Assembly (NCBI RefSeq): GCF_009360615.1
Contig: NZ_SPEY01000026.1
Location: 1-52,605, forward strand
Origin: Comamonas sp.
GTDB taxonomy: Bacteria > Pseudomonadota > Gammaproteobacteria > Burkholderiales > Burkholderiaceae_C
DNA length: 52,605 nucleotides
Direction of reading: 5' to 3'
The position numbers were made by a program, and so were the translations under genes. This document shows positions 44,153 to 52,605 of this stretch, in pieces. Numbering within the stretch: the stretch's first letter is position 1; each line of letters starts with the position of its first letter. The notes beneath the pieces were generated by a model. The model was not told the DNA's origin, ran no database searches, and saw only the letters and a list, made by a program, of their open reading frames with translations.

Positions 44153-45783
44153 ACCTCAATCTCTACCCTGTGCTGGACCCCAGCGCCAGCAAGAAGGCCG
44201 GAAACCCGCACTCGCAGGGCGAGTCCCGCTTCCGCGATGTGCCCCAGGCGCCGTTGGTCGCGTCCCAGCGGCCGGCATCGCCGTTGCCCGATCCCAGTGA
44301 CTGGACCTTCGAGCTGATCGAGCAGTACCACGCAGCGATTGCCGCCACCGCCGAGCGCTATGGGCTGGACACCTATCCCAACCAGCTGGAGATCATCACG
44401 GCGGAGCAGATGATGGACGCTTACTCCAGCGTGGGCATGCCCGTCAACTACCGGCACTGGAGCTATGGCAAGGAGTTTCTGGCCACGGAGCGCCGCTACC
44501 GGCGCGGCCATATGGGACTGGCCTACGAGATCGTCATCAACGCCAATCCTTGCATCAGCTATCTGATGGAGGAAAACAGCACGGCCATGCAGGCCCTGGT
44601 GATTGCCCACGCTGCCTACGGGCACAACAGCTTCTTCAAGAACAACTATCTGTTTCGCATGTGGTCCGATGCCGGCAGCATCATCGACTACCTTGTCTAT
44701 GCGCGCGACTATGTGGCGCAATGCGAGGAGCGCTATGGGCTTGACAGCGTGGAGCAGTTGCTGGATTCCTGCCATGCGTTGTCGAACTTCGGCGTGGATC
44801 GCTATTGCCGGCCATCGCACAAAAGCCTGGCCCGCGAGCGCGCCGAACGCGAGGAACGCGAGGCCTATGTGCAGCAACAGGTCAATGTGCTTTGGCGGAC
44901 CCTGCCTGCCCGAAGGGACAAGGACCGGGACAGCACGGTCGCGGGCAGCGAGCGCTTTCCCCGCGAGCCTGAAGAGAACATTCTGTACTTCATCGAGAAA
45001 AATGCGCCCTTGCTCGAGCCCTGGCAACGAGAGATCGTGCGCATCGTGCGCAAGATTGCCCAGTATTTCTACCCGCAGCGGCAGACCCAGGTGATGAATG
45101 AAGGCTGGGCCACTTTCTGGCATTACACCTTGCTCAACACCCTGTACGACGAAGGCTGGCTGACCGATGGCGTGATGCTGGAGTGGTTGTCGTCACACAC
45201 GAATGTGATCTACCAGCCGCCTGCGGGCCACAGGGCCTTCAGCGGCATCAATCCCTATGCGCTGGGCTTTGCCATGTACCGCGATATCCGGCGTATCTGC
45301 GAGAAGCCGACCGAGGAGGACCGCCGCTGGTTCCCCGACATGGCCGGCACGCCCTGGTTGCCAGCGCTGCACCATGCCATGCGCAATTACAAGGACGAGA
45401 GCTTTGTCGGCCAGTTCCTGAGCCCGCAGCTGATGCGCGACATGCGTTTGTTCTCCTTGCATGACGACCCCGATGAACGCGATGTCCTGGTCAGCGCCAT
45501 CCACGACGAGGACGGCTATCGCACGCTGCGCCAGCTGCTGTCGCAGCAATACGACCTGGGAACGCGCGAGCCCAATATTCAGGCATGGAGCGTGAATCTG
45601 CGTGGCGACCGCAGTCTGACGCTGCGGCATACCCAGTACCAGGGCAGGCCGCTGGCAGAGGACGCACTGGAAGTGCTCAAGCATGTCGCCAGGCTGTGGG
45701 GATTTGGCGTGCATCTGGAGAGTGTCAACGGCGACGGCGAGACACCGGTGCTGCTGCATTCGGTTCCCGCTCCTTCGCACTGA
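44149..45783 (+). CDS. SpoVR-family protein (YcgB-like)
   Basis: A 544-aa cytoplasmic protein of the SpoVR/YcgB family. Seen: YGLDTYPNQLEIITAEQMMD, HWSYGKEFLATERRYRRG, VMNEGWATFWHYTLLN, and INPYALGFAMYRDIRRICE with a run of conserved His, Trp and Glu. Function is unknown; it is widely coupled to prkA and yeaH. The start overlaps the yeaH stop as ATGA. A strong terminator 68 bp downstream ends the operon. Confidence 0.94.
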   Translation: MNLNLYPVLDPSASKKAGNPHSQGESRFRDVPQAPLVASQRPASPLPDPSDWTFELIEQYHAAIAATAERYGLDTYPNQLEIITAEQMMDAYSSVGMPVNYRHWSYGKEFLATERRYRRGHMGLAYEIVINANPCISYLMEENSTAMQALVIAHAAYGHNSFFKNNYLFRMWSDAGSIIDYLVYARDYVAQCEERYGLDSVEQLLDSCHALSNFGVDRYCRPSHKSLARERAEREEREAYVQQQVNVLWRTLPARRDKDRDSTVAGSERFPREPEENILYFIEKNAPLLEPWQREIVRIVRKIAQYFYPQRQTQVMNEGWATFWHYTLLNTLYDEGWLTDGVMLEWLSSHTNVIYQPPAGHRAFSGINPYALGFAMYRDIRRICEKPTEEDRRWFPDMAGTPWLPALHHAMRNYKDESFVGQFLSPQLMRDMRLFSLHDDPDERDVLVSAIHDEDGYRTLRQLLSQQYDLGTREPNIQAWSVNLRGDRSLTLRHTQYQGRPLAEDALEVLKHVARLWGFGVHLESVNGDGETPVLLHSVPAPSH

Positions 45784-45797
45784 GACGATTCAAGTGG

Positions 45798-45843
45798 AAA
45801 TGGCTTCAAATGCTTTCCTGTAAAGCGCTATAAGCTATTAAAC
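45798..45843 (-). repeat. Candidate short dispersed intergenic repeat, copy B (inverted)
   Basis: On the minus strand it reads TTTAATAGCTTATAGCGC, then GGAAAGCATTTGAAGCCATTT, aligning by eye with copies at 21983-22026 and 27738-27782. It lies between the spoVR stop and its terminator. The family assignment is an inference. Confidence 0.4.
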
Positions 45844-45851
45844 TGAAAGCA

Positions 45852-45877
45852 AAAAGCGCTGCCATAGCAGCGCTTTT
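45852..45877 (+). terminator. Bidirectional rho-independent terminator between spoVR and metQ-like genes
   Basis: A perfect 11-bp stem AAAAGCGCTGC/GCAGCGCTTTT with loop CATA. The flanking A-run and T-run mean it can end both the spoVR transcript (plus) and the metQ-like transcript (minus). Confidence 0.88.
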
Positions 45878-45981
45878 CCAGGCCCGTGCCGTCAGGTTCA
45901 GTCGGCGGCTGGGGCCGTCCGGCCCCGGGGCTATGCAGCCCAGCCGCTACGCCCTGCGAAGAAGGGCGTGGCCTTAGTGCA

Positions 45982-46767
45982 TCAGAATGCCGGAACCACG
46001 GCACCCTTGTACTTTTCCTGGATGAACTTCTTGGTGTCTGCCGAGTGCAGGACGCTTATCAGCTTGGCAATGTCGGCACCGTTGGCGCGGTCCTTGCGGG
46101 CCACCACGATGTTGGTGTAGGGGGAGTCGGCACCTTCGATGAACAGGGCATCCTTGGTGGGGTTGAGCTTGGCTTCGATCGCGTAGTTGGTGTTGATCAG
46201 GGCCAGGTCGACATCAGCCAGGGCACGGGGCAGCAAAGGCGCTTCCAGCTCCTTGAACTTCAATTTCTTGGGGTTCTTGACGACGTCCAGTGCGGTGGGA
46301 GTCAGGCTCTTGGGATCCTTGAGCTCGATCAGGCCCTGCTTGGCCAGCAGAATCAGAGCGCGGCCGCCGTTGGAGGGGTCGTTGGGAATGGCCACGGTGG
46401 CGCCATTCTTCAGATCCTTGATGTTCTTGATCTTGCTGGAATAGGCGCCGAAGGGCTCCACATGCACCTTGCCGTTGGGCACGGCCACCAGCGAGGTCTT
46501 GCGGTCCTTGTTGTAGCTGTCCAGATAGGGCTGGTGCTGGAAGAAGTTGGCATCCAGTTGCTTGTCTTCCACGGCAGCGTTGGGCTGGACATAGTCGCTG
46601 AACTCCTTGATCTCCAGATCGATGCCCTGGGCCTTCAGCGCGGGCTTGACGTGGTTGAGGATTTCGGCGTGAGGCACGGCCGTGGCGCCCACCTTGAGCA
46701 CATCAGCCGCCTGAGCCGACAGTGCCAGAGTGGCAATAGCGATAGCAGAGAGAGCTTTCTTCAACAT
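45982..46767 (-). CDS. metQ: MetQ/NlpA-family substrate-binding protein
   Basis: A 261-aa periplasmic protein. Signal peptide about 1-20 (LSAIAIATLALSAQA); there is no lipobox cysteine, so it should be released as a soluble protein, unlike the lipoprotein MetQ of enterics. The body is typical: LKVGATAVPHAEILNHVKP, LDANFFQHQPYLDSYN, VAIPNDPSNGGRALILLAKQG and LALINTNYAIEAKLNP. Known members bind methionine. The MetN ATPase and MetI permease are not next to it. Confidence 0.9.
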   Translation of the reverse strand: MLKKALSAIAIATLALSAQAADVLKVGATAVPHAEILNHVKPALKAQGIDLEIKEFSDYVQPNAAVEDKQLDANFFQHQPYLDSYNKDRKTSLVAVPNGKVHVEPFGAYSSKIKNIKDLKNGATVAIPNDPSNGGRALILLAKQGLIELKDPKSLTPTALDVVKNPKKLKFKELEAPLLPRALADVDLALINTNYAIEAKLNPTKDALFIEGADSPYTNIVVARKDRANGADIAKLISVLHSADTKKFIQEKYKGAVVPAF

Positions 46768-46937
46768 TGGTTCTGACTTTCTTCAGCAAGTTGCAATAAA
46801 TTCCGGGCCTTGTCTGGACCGCGGTGAACTGAGGTGCATAGTCTAGTGCCGTGTTTCAAGGCCTGCAGGACATTTTTCTTATTTGGTTATAAGAGCGTCG
46901 TTTTTTATTCAAAGATTTTCAACTCGGATTGACTGCC

Positions 46938-47177
46938 ATGAATCCCGAAATGCTGGAGCGCCTGGTGCGCGTGCCTATGCCTTATGGCAAGTACAAGGGC
47001 CGTCTGATTGCGGATCTGCCCGGCAACTATCTCAACTGGTTTGCCCGCGAGGGCTTTCCGAAGGGCGAGATCGGCCAGTTGCTGGCCTTGATGCAGGAGC
47101 TGGATCACAACGGACTCGGCGGTTTGCTGGAGCCCGTTCGCAGGGCTGCGGGATTGCCGCCGAGGGCGCAGCAGTAG
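46938..47177 (+). CDS. DUF3820-family small protein
   Basis: A 79-aa protein with the family core MPYGKYKGRLIADLPGNYL and WFAREGFPKGEIGQLLALM. The family is sometimes described as a putative quorum-sensing-regulated factor, but its molecular role is unknown. The ATG at 46938 is preferred to a TTG nine bases upstream. It is convergent with the GGDEF gene and divergent from metQ. Confidence 0.85.
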   Translation: MNPEMLERLVRVPMPYGKYKGRLIADLPGNYLNWFAREGFPKGEIGQLLALMQELDHNGLGGLLEPVRRAAGLPPRAQQ

Positions 47178-47284
47178 GCCTCCGCCAGAAGCGCTTTCGC
47201 TGGTCTGCTGCGCCAAGGGCATGGGGCCGGATCCGCAGTGCAGTGGTGACGCGGCCCCTTGGTCTTTGCGTATGCAGCGGGGTT

Positions 47285-49114
47285 TCACGTCCCCGGCTCC
47301 TGTGACAGGTCCGAATGCCGGACAATACGTCCCTTGCCTGCATGTTTGGCAGCATACATGGCCTCGTCCGCATTTTGCAGCAGGGCTGCCGTGGAGCTGC
47401 CTTCCATGCTGACGGAGATGCCGATGCTGCTGCCGACCTGTACCATCACACCGCCTTGCAGGGCAATGGGCTGGCGCACGGCGTCCATGCAGCGCTTCAT
47501 GACAGACATGGCCTCTTCGGCGGTTTGCAAGCCGCACAGCAGCACCACGAATTCATCGCCACCCAGCCGGGCAACGCAGTCGTCCGCGCGGGCCTGGGCC
47601 ACCAGACGCGCGGCAACCACGCGCAGCACCTCATCCCCGGCATCGTGGCCCTGGGTGTCGTTGACCTGTTTGAAGCCATCCAGGTCCATGAAGCACACGG
47701 CAACCCTCTGACCTCCAGCCAATTCCCGGTTCAAGGTTTCTTCGAGTGCCCGTCGATTGGCCAGACCCGTCAGCGCGTCATGGTTGGCAAGGTGGTTGGC
47801 GGCCTGTTCACCGCGCTTGAGAGCGTCGATGTCCACCAGAATCCATAGCGACTCCTCTTCGTTCAGCAGCGTGCCTGAAGCATCGACCCACAGCAGATTG
47901 CCGTCGGCGTTGCGCATCTGGAACTGCGCGTGAAACTTGCCTCGGGCCATCAGAGAGGCATAGGCCTTCTCGCCGATACGCTGGTAGGAGGCCTCGTCGG
48001 GGTAGAGCGTGCGGGTGGATGCGCCGTGCAAAGCAGCGGCCGGCCGCTTGAGCAGCCGGCGCATGGCGGGGTTGGTCCAGACTATCTTGCGTTCGCGCAG
48101 GCGGGCCATGCCGATCAGGTCATTGTCGATGACCAGCTCCTGTTCCTTGCGAATGCGGTGCTCGCGCTGCTGCAGACGGTACAGCGCGACCGAGCCCAGG
48201 GCGATGAGGACAATGCACAAGCCAGCCAGACTCCATGCCCGCCAGGCGGAAGCACGCCACATGGCCATATAGGTTTCCGTGCCCAGGCCGGTGAACACCG
48301 TGAGCGGATATCCCGGCAGCCGGTGATAGGCCGTGATGCGCTCGACACCATCCATCAGGGTTGGTGTGATGTACCAGCCTTCCTCGGGGCTGCGGCTGAC
48401 GGCCAGGTGGTACTCGGTCGTTACGGTCGCCTGGCCAATGCCTGCTTCGGCATCCTGGCTTGCAGCCGGATAGCGCGCCACCAGCAGTGCCTGGTCGGTG
48501 CGAAGCGACATGGCGCTGTCCGTGCCGAACGACTGGCGTTGGAACAGCTGGTGAAAATGATCGGCCGCGACGATCGCATAGACAATGCCCTGGAACTGAT
48601 GGTCGTCTGACAGAAGACGACGCGCCAGCACGATGGACCATTTCCCGAAGGAGTGGCTGATCAGCGGTTCGGACACCACCATCCGGTCTGTTTCGCGGGC
48701 CTGGGCGAAATACGCCCGGTCCGCCACCGAAAATGGCGCATCGATCTCGCTGGGGGTGAGAAGCACCTGACCTGCTCGGTCCGTCGTGCGCAGGGCCGTG
48801 ACAAAAGGAATCAGGGCACGCTGCTCATGCAGCATTTCATACAGGGTGGAGTTGGCGGCGGGCAGGCCGTCGGAACTGCGTGCGAGATAGCGGCTGGCAA
48901 TGGACGACAGGGCGTTCTCGACCAGACGAACCTCGGCAGCCAACTCCAGACTCAGACTGCGGGCCTGGTGCCGGGTGACGGCAATTCCCAGGTCCATGTC
49001 CGCACGGTAGTTGGCATGCACGCCCAGCCAGGCCGCAAAACACAGCAGGGCTGCCACCAGCAGGTTGCCGAGCACGATGCGATGCAGAAGCTTGGGAGGG
49101 TGGAAGCTTGTCAT
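47285..49114 (-). CDS. Membrane-bound diguanylate cyclase with periplasmic Cache-like sensor and PAS domain
   Basis: A 609-aa protein. Helix 1 (RIVLGNLLVAALLCFAAWLGV) and helix 2 (LAGLCIVLIALGSVALY, about residue 300) bracket a periplasmic double-Cache-like sensor region of about 260 residues. A PAS-like region follows (about 320-440), then a GGDEF domain with NHDALTGLANRRAL, MDLDGFKQVNDTQGHDAGD and intact RLGGDEF. It should make c-di-GMP in response to an extracellular signal. The start is uncertain: ATG 49114 places the first helix at the usual distance, while ATGs at 49174 and 49180 would add about 20 residues. Confidence 0.88.
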   Translation of the reverse strand: MTSFHPPKLLHRIVLGNLLVAALLCFAAWLGVHANYRADMDLGIAVTRHQARSLSLELAAEVRLVENALSSIASRYLARSSDGLPAANSTLYEMLHEQRALIPFVTALRTTDRAGQVLLTPSEIDAPFSVADRAYFAQARETDRMVVSEPLISHSFGKWSIVLARRLLSDDHQFQGIVYAIVAADHFHQLFQRQSFGTDSAMSLRTDQALLVARYPAASQDAEAGIGQATVTTEYHLAVSRSPEEGWYITPTLMDGVERITAYHRLPGYPLTVFTGLGTETYMAMWRASAWRAWSLAGLCIVLIALGSVALYRLQQREHRIRKEQELVIDNDLIGMARLRERKIVWTNPAMRRLLKRPAAALHGASTRTLYPDEASYQRIGEKAYASLMARGKFHAQFQMRNADGNLLWVDASGTLLNEEESLWILVDIDALKRGEQAANHLANHDALTGLANRRALEETLNRELAGGQRVAVCFMDLDGFKQVNDTQGHDAGDEVLRVVAARLVAQARADDCVARLGGDEFVVLLCGLQTAEEAMSVMKRCMDAVRQPIALQGGVMVQVGSSIGISVSMEGSSTAALLQNADEAMYAAKHAGKGRIVRHSDLSQEPGT

Positions 49115-49594
49115 CTGGATTCTTGGGGGTTCTTGAATACCACGCAGGGTCGGATACGGCTCGGCCTTGGACATTTGCATCTGTCGCCATCCGAGTAAAG
49201 CACCACGGAGCACGACAGGGCAATAGCGCTACAGCACGGCAATGATCTGTTGCCCTGGAGAGGTTTTCGTGGCATGCGACGCCGGAGTGCGTGACGCCTC
49301 TGGTCCGGGAAAGCGCTTCTTTTCCGGACCGGATGTAGTCGGTCCTGGATGGCCCGTGCGCCAGACGACGGATGCATCACCGGCAAAGACTCGCAGCCTG
49401 AACGGCAGGGCCGGAGTGCGGGTGCTCGGGCTCGTTACCGGGCCGTGGCGTGTGGCGGGATCATCGTTGCCGGCATCGGGGCCGGACAGGGGACGAAGCC
49501 TTGATCCATGCGGACATTCGGATGCCAGTTCTCACATTGAAAATGAGAATTGATATCATTTAAGATTCTGCTTGCACTCCATTTCCCCCGCATC
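49115..49594. other. Intergenic region upstream of fecI
   Basis: No gene is supported in these 480 bp apart from possible N-terminal extensions of the GGDEF gene. The Fur-like site at 49544-49558 is the only feature I can name. Confidence 0.45.
49544..49558 (+). promoter_or_regulatory. Candidate Fur box before fecI
   Basis: TGAGAATTGATATCA matches the 7-1-7 Fur consensus TGATAAT-N-ATTATCA at 11 of 14 positions, in an AT-rich patch 37 bp before the fecI start. It is in the expected place for iron repression of a FecI-type sigma factor gene. The assignment is by eye. Confidence 0.6.
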
Positions 49595-50101
49595 ATGCCT
49601 GCTGCCGAATCTGCCGTCCATCGCGAAGTCTCCGCACTGTACACCGCCCATCATGGCTGGTTGCAGGGCTGGTTGCGCAGAAAGGTCGGCAGTGCCTTTG
49701 ATGCCGCAGATCTGGCGCAGGACACGTTCGTGCGTATCCTCGGCGTGCGTGAGCCGCAGAGCATCGAGTCGCCACGAGCCTACCTGACCACGGTGGCCAA
49801 GGGGGTGCTGGTCAACTGGTGCCGGCGTCAGGCGCTGGAGCGCGCCTATCTGGAAGCACTGGCCTTGCTGCCCGAGCCCGAAGCGCCGTCGCCAGAGTAC
49901 CGGGCCCTGGTGCTGGAGTCCTTGCACGAGATAGATGCGATGCTCGATGCCCTGCCGCCCCTGGTGCGGCGCACCTTTCTGCTGTCCCAGCTGGAAGACA
50001 TGAAATACGACGCCATCGCGCTGCAACTGGGCGTGTCGCTGAGCAGCGTCAAGCGCTACATGGCCCAGGCCTTCAGGCACTGCCTGGCACTGATGGATTG
50101 A
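49595..50101 (+). CDS. FecI-type ECF sigma factor
   Basis: A 168-aa ECF sigma factor. Region 2 is at about 10-75 (LYTAHHGWLQGWLRRKVGSA, DAADLAQDTFVRIL, SPRAYLTTVAKGVLVNWCRR) and region 4 at about 110-165 (LPPLVRRTFLLSQLEDMKYD, LGVSLSSVKRYMAQAFRHC). It should direct transcription of the TonB receptor when signalled through FecR. The ATG at 49595 starts the conserved part; an upstream in-frame start at 49550 lies in the Fur site. It overlaps fecR by one base (TGATG). Confidence 0.93.
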   Translation: MPAAESAVHREVSALYTAHHGWLQGWLRRKVGSAFDAADLAQDTFVRILGVREPQSIESPRAYLTTVAKGVLVNWCRRQALERAYLEALALLPEPEAPSPEYRALVLESLHEIDAMLDALPPLVRRTFLLSQLEDMKYDAIALQLGVSLSSVKRYMAQAFRHCLALMD

Positions 50102-51060
50102 TGACCATGGATGCGCATTTGCTTGACGAAGCTGCGAACTGGCTGGTTCGCCTGAACGACAGAGGCCTGACGCAGGCTGAGCATGCCGCCTTCGAGCGCT
50201 GGCGCCATACCAGCCCCGCCCACGAAGGTGCGTGGCTGCGGGCCGAGCTGCTGATGGGCAAGCTCGCAGGCATGCCGTCGGCGCTTGCCATGCCGGCGCT
50301 GGACCGATCACGGCGCCGCAGCCGACGGGCAGCGGTGACCAGGGTGGCGGTATTGCTGGCCGCCCTTCCCGGTGGCTGGATGGGTTGGCGTGTGGCGCAG
50401 CAGCAGGGCTGGGCAGCCGATCTGCGCACCGGCACGGGCGAGCAGCGCAGCGTGACGCTGGCCGATGGCAGCCGTTTGCGACTGGATACGTCAAGCGCCG
50501 TGGATATCCGCTTCGATGCTCACCAGCGCCTGATCCATCTGCGTCGAGGCTCGATTCTGGTGGAAACCGCCCCCGATCCCGACGGCATGGACCGGCCTTT
50601 GCTGGTGGCGACGGTCGTGGGGCGTCTGCGGGCGCTGGGCACGCGCTTTTCGGTGCAGCAGGACAGTGAGGGCCGGTTCGTGGACCTGGCCGTGACGCAG
50701 GGTGCGGTCGAAGTCACGCTGTACGGAGCCTCCCGGCCTGAGCTGGTGGTGCCTGCGGGCAGCTCGACGCGCTTGACCGCCAGGGGCGCCGCAGCGCTGA
50801 AGACGGCGAGCGCGCAGCAACTGGCCTGGGCGCAGGGCATGCTGGTGGCGGATGCCATGCCCATGGCCGAAGTCTGTGCACGGCTGGCACGCTACCACTC
50901 CGGTCTGCTGCATTGCGCCCCGGAGGTAATGGCCATCAAGGTCTCGGGAGCCTATCCCCTGGCTGATACCGACCGGGCATTGGCCATGCTGGCCGAGACC
51001 TATGCCGTGAGCGTGCACCAGCGCTGGCGCGGCTACTGGATCACGGTGGCGGCGCGCTGA
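50101..51060 (+). CDS. FecR-type anti-sigma / sigma regulator
   Basis: A 319-aa inner-membrane protein. The cytoplasmic N-terminal DUF4880-like domain (DEAANWLVRLNDRGLTQAEH, FERWRHTSPAHEGAW) binds the sigma factor, one membrane helix lies at about 78-95, and the periplasmic FecR domain follows (RSVTLADGSRLRLDTSSAVDI, RGSILVETAPD), with a C-terminal STN-like part (VKVSGAYPLADTDRALAMLAE-like). It passes the receptor signal to the sigma factor. The start overlaps the fecI stop. Confidence 0.92.
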   Translation: MTMDAHLLDEAANWLVRLNDRGLTQAEHAAFERWRHTSPAHEGAWLRAELLMGKLAGMPSALAMPALDRSRRRSRRAAVTRVAVLLAALPGGWMGWRVAQQQGWAADLRTGTGEQRSVTLADGSRLRLDTSSAVDIRFDAHQRLIHLRRGSILVETAPDPDGMDRPLLVATVVGRLRALGTRFSVQQDSEGRFVDLAVTQGAVEVTLYGASRPELVVPAGSSTRLTARGAAALKTASAQQLAWAQGMLVADAMPMAEVCARLARYHSGLLHCAPEVMAIKVSGAYPLADTDRALAMLAETYAVSVHQRWRGYWITVAAR

Positions 51061-51170
51061 GTCCGCTGGCCCGGCCGCAAAAAAAAGATGCAGGCCGCTG
51101 AGACTTTTTCTCCAGTTGTTTGGCAAGCAAGGTGAACCACTCCATTTTTGCTTCCAAAGGACTGCTTTTC

Positions 51171-52605
51171 ATGCCTGCTTCCATGGCTTCCCGTTCCCTG
51201 CCGAATCCTGTATTTGGACCTGTTGCGCGCGCCGCCCGACTTGCCCTGCTGGGCTGGGCGCTGGCATCGACTTCCGTGCAGGCGGCCGAGTCGCCTGCAG
51301 CCGGCCAGGCCCAGACCTACCGTATAGAGGCAGGCCCGCTGGGCCGGGTGCTGTCCGAGGTGGCGGCCACGGCCGGCATGGCGCTGTCCTTTGACCCAGC
51401 GCTCACCCAGGGCCGGCAAAGCCCGGTTCTGGCTGGCAGCTACACGCCGCGCGAGGCATTGCAGCGCCTGTTGGCCGGCAGCGGTCTCGAGCTGGTCTCG
51501 CGTCCCGGCGGCAGCTACACCCTGCAAAGGCAGGCCGTGGCGCCCATCTCGGGTGAGGAGGGCGGCACGCTGTCCGAGGTGCGCGTGACGGCCCAGGCCG
51601 AGCGCAGTGGCACCACGGAAGGCACGGGAAGCTACACCCAGACGGGGCCCAGCCGCACGGCCACGGGCCTGAACCTGACGCTGCGCGAGACGCCGCAATC
51701 GGTCAGCGTGATGACGCGCCAGCGCATGGATGACTTCCAGCTGGAGACGCTGGCCGATGTGCTGGAGCAGACGCCGGGCATCGGCGTCTATCGCCAGAAC
51801 AATGCGACGGACTTCCAGGCCCGCGGCTCGGAGGTGAATCTGCAGGTCGACGGCATGCCCCAGCTCAGCAACGGCTGGTACTTCGTCACCAGCACCATGT
51901 ATGCGCTGGACGATATGGCCGAGATGGACCGTGTCGAGGTGCTCAAGGGCTCGTCGGGGCTGGTGGTCGGCAAGGGCGGCTATGGCGCCACCGTCAACCT
52001 GATCCGCAAGCGTCCCACGCGCGAGTTCCAGGCCAGTGTGCGCGCCAACGCCGGCAGCTGGGATACCTACCGTGCGCAGGCCGATATAGGAGGCTCGCTC
52101 AACGAGGCCGGGACGCTGCGCGGCCGCGTCGTGGCCTCCATGACGGACGCGGGCAGCTTCCGCGACAACGAAAAGAGCAACAGCAAGATGCTGTTTGGCA
52201 CGCTGGAGGCGGATCTCACACCCGACACCCTGCTGAATCTGGGCATCACACTGCGTCAGCGCGAGGCTCGCGGCTTCGGCACGACCCGGCCCATACAGCG
52301 CTACACCGCGGCAGGTGCCGAAGTGGGGCTGATGCCGCGTTCGTTCAACAACGGTGCGCCCTGGTCGGGCTATGGACAGGACAGCACCGAGCTGTTCGGC
52401 AGCGTGGAGCAGCGTCTGGCCCATGACTGGACGGCAAGTCTGAAGTTCTTCCATCAGAGCGTGAAGATGGACGACATGACACTGGGCTACCTCTGGAACA
52501 GCACCACTGCTGCCTATCTGCCCTGGAAGGATGTGGAAAACCGCAACTGGTCGGTCAATCTCGATGTCAAAGGCCCGTTCAGCTTGCTGGGACGCACGCA
52601 CGAGC
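51171..52605 (+). CDS. FecA-type TonB-dependent siderophore receptor with STN domain (partial, runs off the window)
   Basis: The first 478 residues of a receptor. Signal peptide about 1-39 (LALLGWALASTSVQAAE), STN signalling domain about 48-120 (YRIEAGPLGRVLSEVAAT, FDPALTQGRQSPVLAGSY), TonB-box region and plug about 130-270 (RETPQSVSVMTRQRMDDF, LADVLEQTPGIGVYR, VEVLKGSSGLVVGKGGYGATVN), then barrel strands. The ATG at 51171 has AAAGGA about ten bases upstream. The STN domain plus fecI-fecR upstream mark it as a signal-transducing ferrisiderophore receptor. The end of the gene lies beyond 52605. Confidence 0.93.
   Translation, partial: MPASMASRSLPNPVFGPVARAARLALLGWALASTSVQAAESPAAGQAQTYRIEAGPLGRVLSEVAATAGMALSFDPALTQGRQSPVLAGSYTPREALQRLLAGSGLELVSRPGGSYTLQRQAVAPISGEEGGTLSEVRVTAQAERSGTTEGTGSYTQTGPSRTATGLNLTLRETPQSVSVMTRQRMDDFQLETLADVLEQTPGIGVYRQNNATDFQARGSEVNLQVDGMPQLSNGWYFVTSTMYALDDMAEMDRVEVLKGSSGLVVGKGGYGATVNLIRKRPTREFQASVRANAGSWDTYRAQADIGGSLNEAGTLRGRVVASMTDAGSFRDNEKSNSKMLFGTLEADLTPDTLLNLGITLRQREARGFGTTRPIQRYTAAGAEVGLMPRSFNNGAPWSGYGQDSTELFGSVEQRLAHDWTASLKFFHQSVKMDDMTLGYLWNSTTAAYLPWKDVENRNWSVNLDVKGPFSLLGRTHE

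Noticed and set aside
51033..52601. Open frame of 522 codons on the minus strand
   Set aside because: Antisense to the FecA-type receptor, whose signal peptide, STN and plug domains are clear.

Overview
The window looks like a chromosomal segment of a high-GC betaproteobacterium of the Comamonadaceae (Comamonas- or Delftia-like). This is inferred from family content: a Bug-type tripartite tricarboxylate binding protein, the pairing of aerobic cobalamin genes with ChlI/ChlD-like chelatase partners, DUF3149 and DUF2721 proteins, and short intergenic repeats of the kind I associate with that family. No rRNA, tRNA, CRISPR array, transposase or phage gene was found.

Left part (1-13902). A five-gene plus-strand signalling operon (700-6086) encodes a complete SiaA-SiaB-SiaC-SiaD-type phosphatase / kinase / switch-protein / diguanylate cyclase module. 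It is followed directly by a receiver-DUF3369-GGDEF-EAL protein whose GGDEF motif is degenerate and whose EAL motifs look intact, so maker and breaker of c-di-GMP sit side by side. Next come a tiny DUF3149 membrane protein, an AbgB-like M20 amidohydrolase with its upstream Bug binding protein, a polar amino-acid type ABC binding protein with two permeases but no ATPase, and a LysR regulator.

Middle part (13996-35695) is a cobalamin locus of about 21.7 kb. From right to left on the minus strand it holds a B12 riboswitch and btuC/btuD-like ABC genes; a second riboswitch followed by a TonB receptor, a BtuF-like lipoprotein, a CbiX-like/[2Fe-2S] fusion, cobW, cobN, a ChlI-like AAA+ protein and a short vWA protein; then a third riboswitch followed by cobG-cobH-cobI-cobJ; and finally cobL-cobE-cobM-cobF. 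cobK alone is inverted, lying between cobJ and cobL. The start codons of cobK and cobL overlap inside one CATG. Corrin-ring steps of the aerobic pathway are well covered. The early and late steps (cobA, cobB, cobO, cobQ, cobC/D, cobU, cobV) are absent from this window.

Right part (35941-52605). A DUF2721 membrane protein is followed by an ArgP/LysE-type regulator-exporter pair, an unrecognised 102-aa protein, an Lrp/AsnC regulator divergent from an EamA-type exporter, the conserved prkA-yeaH-spoVR stress operon closed by a strong terminator, a MetQ-like binding protein, a small DUF3820 protein and a membrane GGDEF sensor. The last genes are a Fur-box-preceded fecI-fecR-fecA type iron-signalling operon, whose receptor runs off the window.

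The most unusual points are the inverted cobK with overlapping divergent starts, the CbiX-like/ferredoxin fusion lacking the expected chelatase histidine, the substitution of ChlI/vWA proteins for CobS/CobT, and the soluble CBS-type SiaA with a fifth phosphodiesterase gene.
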